Source of the DNA: Callorhinus ursinus | Lineage: Eukaryota; Chordata; Mammalia; Carnivora; Otariidae | Direction: 5' to 3' | Assembly (NCBI RefSeq): GCF_003265705.1 | Contig: NW_020312894.1 | Coordinates: 2,525,028-2,589,027 of the forward strand | DNA: 64,000 nucleotides | Shown: piece by piece, positions 58,239 through 64,000 of the stretch | Layout: each line of letters opens with the position of its first letter | Numbering within the stretch: position 1 is the first letter of the stretch | The notes under the pieces: generated by a model | What the model was told of the DNA's origin: nothing | Database searches by the model: none | What the model saw: the letters and a program-made list of their open reading frames with translations, nothing else | Translations under genes and position numbers: made by a program

Positions 58239-61200
58239 TCATATCAGTGAGGTCATATGATACATGTCTTTCTCTGATTGACTTATTTCACTCAGCATAA
58301 CACCCTCCAGTTCCATCCACATCATTGCAAATGGCAAGATCTCATTCCTTTTTATGGCTGCATAATATTCCATTGTGTATATACACCACTTCTTCTTTAC
58401 CCATTCATCTGTCGATGAACATCTTGGCTCTTTCCACAGTTTGGCTATTGTGGACATTGCTGCTATAAACATTGGGGTACACGTACCCCTTCGGGTCCCT
58501 ACATTTGTATCTTTGTGGTAAATACCCAGTAGTGCAATTGCTGGATCGAACGGTAGCTCTAATTTCAACTGTTTGAGGAACCTCCATACTGTTTTCCAGA
58601 GGGGTTGCACCAGCTTGCATTCCCACCAACAGTGTAGGAGGGTTCCCCTTTCTCCACATCCCCGCCAACATCTGTCGTTTCCTGACTTGTTAATTTTAGC
58701 CATTCTGACGGGTGTGAGGTGATATCTCATTGAGGTTTTGATTTGGATTTCCCTGATGCCGAGCGATGTTGAGCACTTTTTCATGTGTCTCTTGGCCATT
58801 TGGATGTCTTCTTTGAAAAATGTCTGTTCATGTCTTCTGCCCATTTCTTGATTGGATTATTTGTTCTTTGGGTGTTGAGTTTGATAAGTTCTTTATAGAT
58901 TTTGGATACTAGCCCTGTATCTGATAGGTCATTTGCAAATATCTTCTCCCATTCCGTCGGTTGTCTTTTGGTTTTGTGGACTGTTTCTTTTGCTGTGCAA
59001 AAGCTTTTTATCTTGATGAAATCCCAAGAGTTCATTTTTGCCCTGGATTCCCTTGCCTTTGGCGATGTTTCTAGGAAGAAGCTGCTGCGGCTGAGGTCGA
59101 AGAGGTTGCTGCCTGTGTTCTCCTTTAGGATTTTGATGGACTCCAGTCTCACGTTTAGGTCTTTCAACCATTTGGAGTCTATTTTTGAGTGTGGTGTAAG
59201 GAAATGATCCAGTTTCATTCTTCTGCATATGGCTGTCCAATTTTCCCAACACCATGTGTTGAAGAGACTGTCTTTCTTCCATTGGACATTCTTTCCTGCT
59301 TTGTCAAAGATGAGTTGACCATAGAGTGAAGGGTCCATTTCTGGGTTCTCTATTCTGTTCCACTGATCTATGTGTCTGTTTTTGTGCCAGTACCATACTG
59401 TCTTGATGATGACAGCTTTGTAATAGAGCTGGAAGTCCGGAATTGTGATGCCGCCAGCTTTGCTTTTCTTTTTCAATATTCCTCTGGCTATTCGGGGTCT
59501 CTTCTGGTTCCATACACATTTTAGGATTATTTGTTCCATTTCTTTGAAAAAAGTGGATGGTATTTTGATGGGGATTGCATTGAATGTGTAGATTGCTCTA
59601 GGTAGCATTGACATCTTCACAATGTTGGTTCTCCCAATCCATGGGCATGGAACGTTTTTCCATTTCTTTGTGTCTTCTTCAATTTCTTTCATGAGTATTT
59701 TATAGTTTTCTGAGTACAGATCCTTTGCCTCTTTGGTTAAATTTATTCCTAGGTATCTTATGCTTTTGGGTGCAATTGTAAATGGGATCAACTCCTTGAT
59801 TTGTCTCTCTTCTGTCTTGTTGTTGGTGTATAGGAAGGCCACTGATTTCTGTGCATTGATTTTATATCCTGCTACTTGACTGAATTCCTGTATGAGTTCT
59901 AGCGGTTTTGGGGTGGAGTCTTTTGGGTTTTCCACATACAGTACCATATCATCTGCAAAGAGTGAGAGTTTGACTTCCTCTTTGCCGATTTGGATGCCTT
60001 TGATTTCTTTTTGTTGTCTGATTGCTGTGGCTAGGACTTCTAATACTATGTTGAATAGCAGTGGTGAGAGTGGACATCCCTGCCGCGTTCCTGACCTTAG
60101 GGGAAAAGCTCTCAGCTTTTCCCAATTGAGAATGATATTCGCTGTAGGTTTTTCATAGATGGCTTTTATGATATTGAGGTATGTACCCTCTAACCCTATA
60201 CTCTGAAGAGTTTTGATCAAGAAAGGATGTTGTACTTTGTCAAATGCTTTTTCTGCATCTATTGAGAGGATCATATGATTCTTGTTCTTTCTTTTGTTAA
60301 TGTATTGTATCACGTTGATTGATTTGTGGATGTTGAACCAGCCTTGCAGCCCAGGGATAAATCCCACTTGATCGTGGTGAATAATCCTTTTAATGTACTG
60401 TTGGATCCTATTGGCTAGTATTTTGGTGAGACTTTTTGCATCCATGTTCAACAAGAATATTGGTCTGTAGTTCTCCTTTTTGATGGGGTCTTTGTCTGGT
60501 TTTGGGATCAAGGTAATGGTGGCCTCATAAAATGAGTTTGGAAGTTTTCCTTCCATTTCTATTTTTTGGAACAGTTTCAGGAGAATAGGTATTAATTCTT
60601 CTTGAAATGTCTGATAGAATTCCCCTGGGAAGCCATCTGGCCCTGGGCTTTTTTTTCTTGGGAGATTTTTGATGACTGCTTCAATTTCCTTAGTGGTTAT
60701 AGGTCTGTTCAGGGTTTCTATTTCTTCCTGGTTCAATTTGGGTAGTTGATACATCTCTAGGAATGCACCCATTTCTTCCAGGTTATCCAATTTGCTGGCA
60801 TAGAGTTGCTCATGATATGTTCTTATGCTTGTTTGTATTTCTTTGGTGTTGGTTGTGATCTCTCCTCTTTCATTCATGATTTTGTTGATTTGGGTCATTT
60901 CTCTTTTCTTTTTGATCTGTCTGGCCAGGGGTTTATCAATCTTGTTAATTCTTTCAAAGAACCAGCTCCTAGTTTCGTTGATCTGTTCTACTGTTCTTTT
61001 GGTTTCTAGTTCATTGATTTCTGCTCTGATCTTTATTATTTCTCTTCTCCTGCTGGGTTTAGGCTTTATTTGCTGTTTTTTCTACAGCTCCTTTAGGTGT
61101 AGGGTTAGGTTGTGTATTTGAGACCTTTCTTGTTTCTTGAGAAAGGCTTGTATTGCTATATACTTTCCTCTCAGGACTGCCTTTGCTGTATCCCAAAGAT

Positions 61201-62053
61201 TTTGAACAGTTGTGTTTTCATTTTCATTGGTTTCCATGAATTTTTTTAATTCTTCTTTAATTTCCTGGTTGACCCATTCATTCTTTAGTAGGATGCTCTT
61301 TAGCCTCCATGTATTTGAGTTCTTTCCAACTTTCCTCTTGTGATTGAGTTCTAGTTTCAAAGCATTGTGGTCTGAAAATGTGCAGGGAATAATCCCCATC
61401 TTTTGGTACCGATTGAGACCTGATTTGTGACCTAGGATGTGATCGATTCTGGAGAATGTTCCATGGGCACTAGAGAAGAATGTGTATTCTGCTGCATTGG
61501 GATGGAATGTTCTCAATATGTCTCTGAAGTCCATTTAGTCCAGTGTGTCATTTAAAATCTTTATTTCCTTGTTGATCTTTTGCTTAGATGATCTGTCCAT
61601 TTCAGTCAGGGGGGTGTTAAAGTCCCCCACTATTTTTGTATTGTAGTCAATGTGTTTCTTTGCTTTTGTTATTAATTGCCTTATATAATTGGCTGCTCCC
61701 ACGTTAGGGGCATAGATATTTACAATTGTTAGATCTTCTTGTTGGATAGACCCTTTAAGTAGGATATAGTGTCCTTCCTCATCTCTTATTACAGTCTTTG
61801 TTTTAAAATCTAGTTTGTCTGATATAAGGATTGCCACCCCAGCTTTCTTTTGGTGTCCATTCGCATGGTAAATGGTTTTCCACCCCCTCACTTTCAATCT
61901 GGGGGTGTCTTTGGGTCTAAAATGAGTCTCTTGTAGACAGCATATCGATGGGTCTTGTTTTTTAATCCAATCTGATAGCCTGTGTCTTTTGATTGGGGCA
62001 TTGAGCCCATTTACAATCAAGGTAACTATTGAAATGTATGAATTTAGTGCCAT
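58239..62053 (-). pseudogene. ORF2: L1 ORF2, nearly intact
   Basis: Target-nicking endonuclease and reverse transcriptase, about 1,271 codons, starting MALNSYIS at 62053 (ATG). The endonuclease domain (about residues 1-240) has QETHF, VGDFNT and SRIDHI. The reverse transcriptase is intact over one 705-codon frame (60898-58781), with [24 protein letters not shown] and the FADDM active site. The cysteine-rich end ([18 protein letters not shown]) is at about 58690-58630, and the end [12 protein letters not shown] at 58239. Lesions: TAA at 61535-61537 where the sister has CAA, TAG at 61082-61084 where the sister has GAG, and a one-base loss near 58815 that shifts the last 190 codons. All three segments before the shift share one frame. 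Confidence 0.93.
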
Positions 62054-62135
62054 TGTATTACCTGTAAGGTGACTGTTAACTGTCTGTTGTCTGTGTTTGT
62101 TTCTGCTCTTTGCTGCTTTTAGGTTCTCTCTTTGC

Positions 62136-63032
62136 TTAGAGGACCCCTCTCAATATTTCTTGGAGGGCTGGTTTCGTGTTTGCAAATTCCTTTAGTTTTT
62201 GTTTGTTCTGGAAGCTTTTTATCTCTCCTTCTATTTTCAGTGATAGCCTAGCTGGATATAGTATTCTTGGCTGCATATTTTTCTCGTTTAGTGCTCTGAA
62301 GATATCTTGCCAGTCCTTTCTGGCCTGCCACGTCTCTGTGGATAGGTCTGTTGCCAATCTAATGTTTCTACCATTGTAGGTTACATATCTCTTCTCCCGA
62401 GCTGCTTTCAGGATTTTCTCTTTGTCTCTGAGACTCGTAAGTTTTACTGTTAGATGTCAGGGTGTTGACCTATTATTATCGATTTTGAGAGGGGTTCTCT
62501 GTGCCTCCTGGATTTTGATGCCTGTTTCCTTCCTCACATTAGGGAAGTTCTCTGCTATAATTTTCTCCAATATACCTTCTGCCCCTCTCTCTCTCTCTTC
62601 TTCTTCTGGGATCCCAATTATTCTAATATTGTTTCGTCTTATCGTATCGCTTATCTCTCGAATTCTGCCCTCGTGATCCTGTAGTTGTTTCTCTCTCTTT
62701 TTCTCAGCCTCTTTATTTTCCATCATTTGGTCTTCTATATCGCTGATTCTCTCTTCTACCTCATTTATCCTAGCAGTTAGTGCCCCCATTTTGGATTGCA
62801 CCTCATCAATAGCCTTTTTGATTTCGATTTGGTTAGATTTTAGTTCTTTTATTTCTCCAGAAAGGGTTTCTCTAATAACTTCCACACTTTTTTCAAGCTC
62901 AGCTAGTATCTTTAAAGTCATGATTCTGAATTCTAGGTCCGACATCGTACTAATGTCTGTATTGAGTAGGTCCCTGGCTGACAGTACTACCTCTTGTTCT
63001 TTTTGCTGAGGTGATTTTTTTCGTCTTGTCAT
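62136..63032 (-). pseudogene. ORF1: L1 ORF1 with one stop
   Basis: Coiled-coil RNA-binding protein, 298 codons, starting MTRRKKSPQQ at 63032. Residues 35-120 show heptad-spaced hydrophobics (a trimer coiled coil). RRNNIRIIGIPEEEE marks the start of the RNA-recognition domain (about residue 132). The C-terminal domain ends in YPARLS and FANTKPALQEIL. A single in-frame TGA at 62457-62459 separates the halves. The sister L1 has CGA at that place, so this is a CpG transition. No other stop or shift was seen, and the two halves are in the same frame. Confidence 0.92.
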
Positions 63033-64000
63033 TTTGTCCAGAGGAGAATAGATGAATGTGAGAACAAAATGCTAACAGGTTAACAACGTCCCCAGCAAAT
63101 ATACTCTATACAAATCAGAAAAGACCTGAAACCAGGGGAAAAGAAAGGGAAGGAAAGAAAAAAGAAAGAGAAAAAAAAAGATAACAAAAACAGAACAATA
63201 CAAAAAAAGCAGAATATGATCAAATATGATCAGGCTAGTGCATAGATCAGTGCTACACACTAGATTTTGGGCGTATTTTGGTCTGTTAGAAAAAAGTGCC
63301 TCCTAAAATTTTAAAGGAAGAAAGACATATATGTACAAAATAAGGGTTGATACAATGAAGGGATGGAAGATGACTGTAAAGATGAAAATTATAAAAGATT
63401 TTATAAAAGGAATTGATAAGATAAGTTGTTTGAAAAAAGAAAGAAGATTAAAAAAAAAAAAGAAACAAGGGAGAGAAGGTGATCAGGCAGGAGACTAGAA
63501 CAAAGCCATACACTAGTGATTTAGGGTATATTTTGATCTGTTAGAAGAAACTGTATCTCAAAATTATAAAGCGAGAACAACTTATATATATGTATATATG
63601 CAAAAAATAAGGGTAACTACTATGAAGGGATAGAATATGACTCTAAAAATGAAAAATAAAAGTGTTTTTTTTTTAAAGGGATTGATAAGATGTTGGTTGA
63701 AAAAGGGAAAAAGAAAAATTAAAAAAAAAAACAGTTAAAAAATTGACTTGGATGAACTAATGAATCATGGTAAAAAAAAAAAAAAAAAAGCCATGAATTC
63801 TATGTGCAGTATTCCCCTAGCGCTGGAGTTCTCCCATTCTCCTTGATCGGTAAACTTGGTCTTGGCTTGCTGGCTGTTCGTGCTGATCTTCTGGGGGAGG
63901 GGCCTGTTGCCGTGGTTTCCAAATGTCTTTGCTGGAGGCTGAATTGCCCCGCCCTTGTCGGTCTGGGCTAAGCAAGCTGCTCGCGTTTGCTCTCAGGAGC
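63033..64000 (-). promoter_or_regulatory. L1 5' UTR (partial)
   Basis: Same organisation as 20874-21960: an A-rich proximal part, a two-copy GATCAGGC module, then the start of the GC-rich promoter part (63800 on). The 5' end and YY1-type motif would lie just beyond the window. Confidence 0.75.
63228..63740 (-). repeat. duplicated 5' UTR module (two units)
   Basis: Unit A 63228-63480 and unit B 63481 to about 63740, same order and divergence as the pair at 21051-21560, so the duplication predates both insertions. Confidence 0.8.

Larger units (their letters stand above)
57795..64000 (-). mobile_element. near-intact young L1, 5' end outside window
   Basis: On the minus strand: 5' UTR (64000-63033, continuing past the window), ORF1 (63032-62136), spacer, ORF2 (62053-58239) and 3' UTR up to the gap, which hides the tail. 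Only four disabling changes were found: one stop in ORF1, two stops and one frameshift in ORF2. It shares overall structure with the complete copy at 15614-22652 but is much better preserved. Flanking target duplications cannot be checked because both ends are hidden. Confidence 0.93.

Overview
This is mammalian, non-bacterial nuclear DNA. The sequence indicates the order Carnivora. Three tRNA-derived short interspersed elements (29.2, 40.2 and 45.0 kb) start with the carnivore Can-SINE head and carry its A box and CT-rich body. The young LINE-1 (L1) copies share one family whose ORF1 begins MTRRKKSP and whose ORF2 begins MALN. From memory, the SINE body at 40.2 kb fits the arctoid type (bears, seals, weasels) better than the dog or cat type; that narrower placement is inference. 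I found no functional protein-coding exon, tRNA, rRNA, CRISPR array or operon. The longest open frames belong to decayed L1 genes, and I consider the rest chance ORFs.

Layout. 1-199 is the 5' tip of a minus-strand L1 that continues to the left. 200-2944 is GC-rich unique sequence. 2945-11395 is a patchwork of ancient L1M pieces in both orientations. 11396-15597 is mostly unique, with a TA/TG-rich low-complexity tract and an unrepetitive block holding two perfect octamer motifs. 15598-22668 is a complete, decayed L1 of about 7.0 kb with 16-bp target-site duplications. 22690-24780 is ancient L1M. 24781-29161 is mostly unique, with an MLT1-type LTR and a MIR. 29162-35830 holds a Can-SINE, an L2 tail and two long ancient plus-strand L1M stretches, one broken by a telomere-like TTAGGG-related tract and by a GC-rich insert. 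35831-41535 is GC-rich unique DNA with one Can-SINE. 41540-49790 is dense in L1M, L2, an MLT2-type LTR, an MLT1-type LTR and one Can-SINE. 49860-56885 is ancient plus-strand L1M with two nested younger L1 tails. 57135-57694 is a young plus-strand L1 tail that runs into a 100-base assembly gap. 57795-64000 is a nearly intact minus-strand L1 that continues past the window.

The window is best read as an intergenic or intronic region built by successive retrotransposition, and the nesting gives a relative age order: L2/MIR/MLT and L1M first, then Can-SINEs and young L1s. I see no undescribed biological system. The most interesting items are the telomere-like tract inside an L1 open reading frame, the tail-to-tail L1 pair meeting at the gap, the low number of disabling changes in the right-hand L1, and a duplicated module in the L1 5' UTR.
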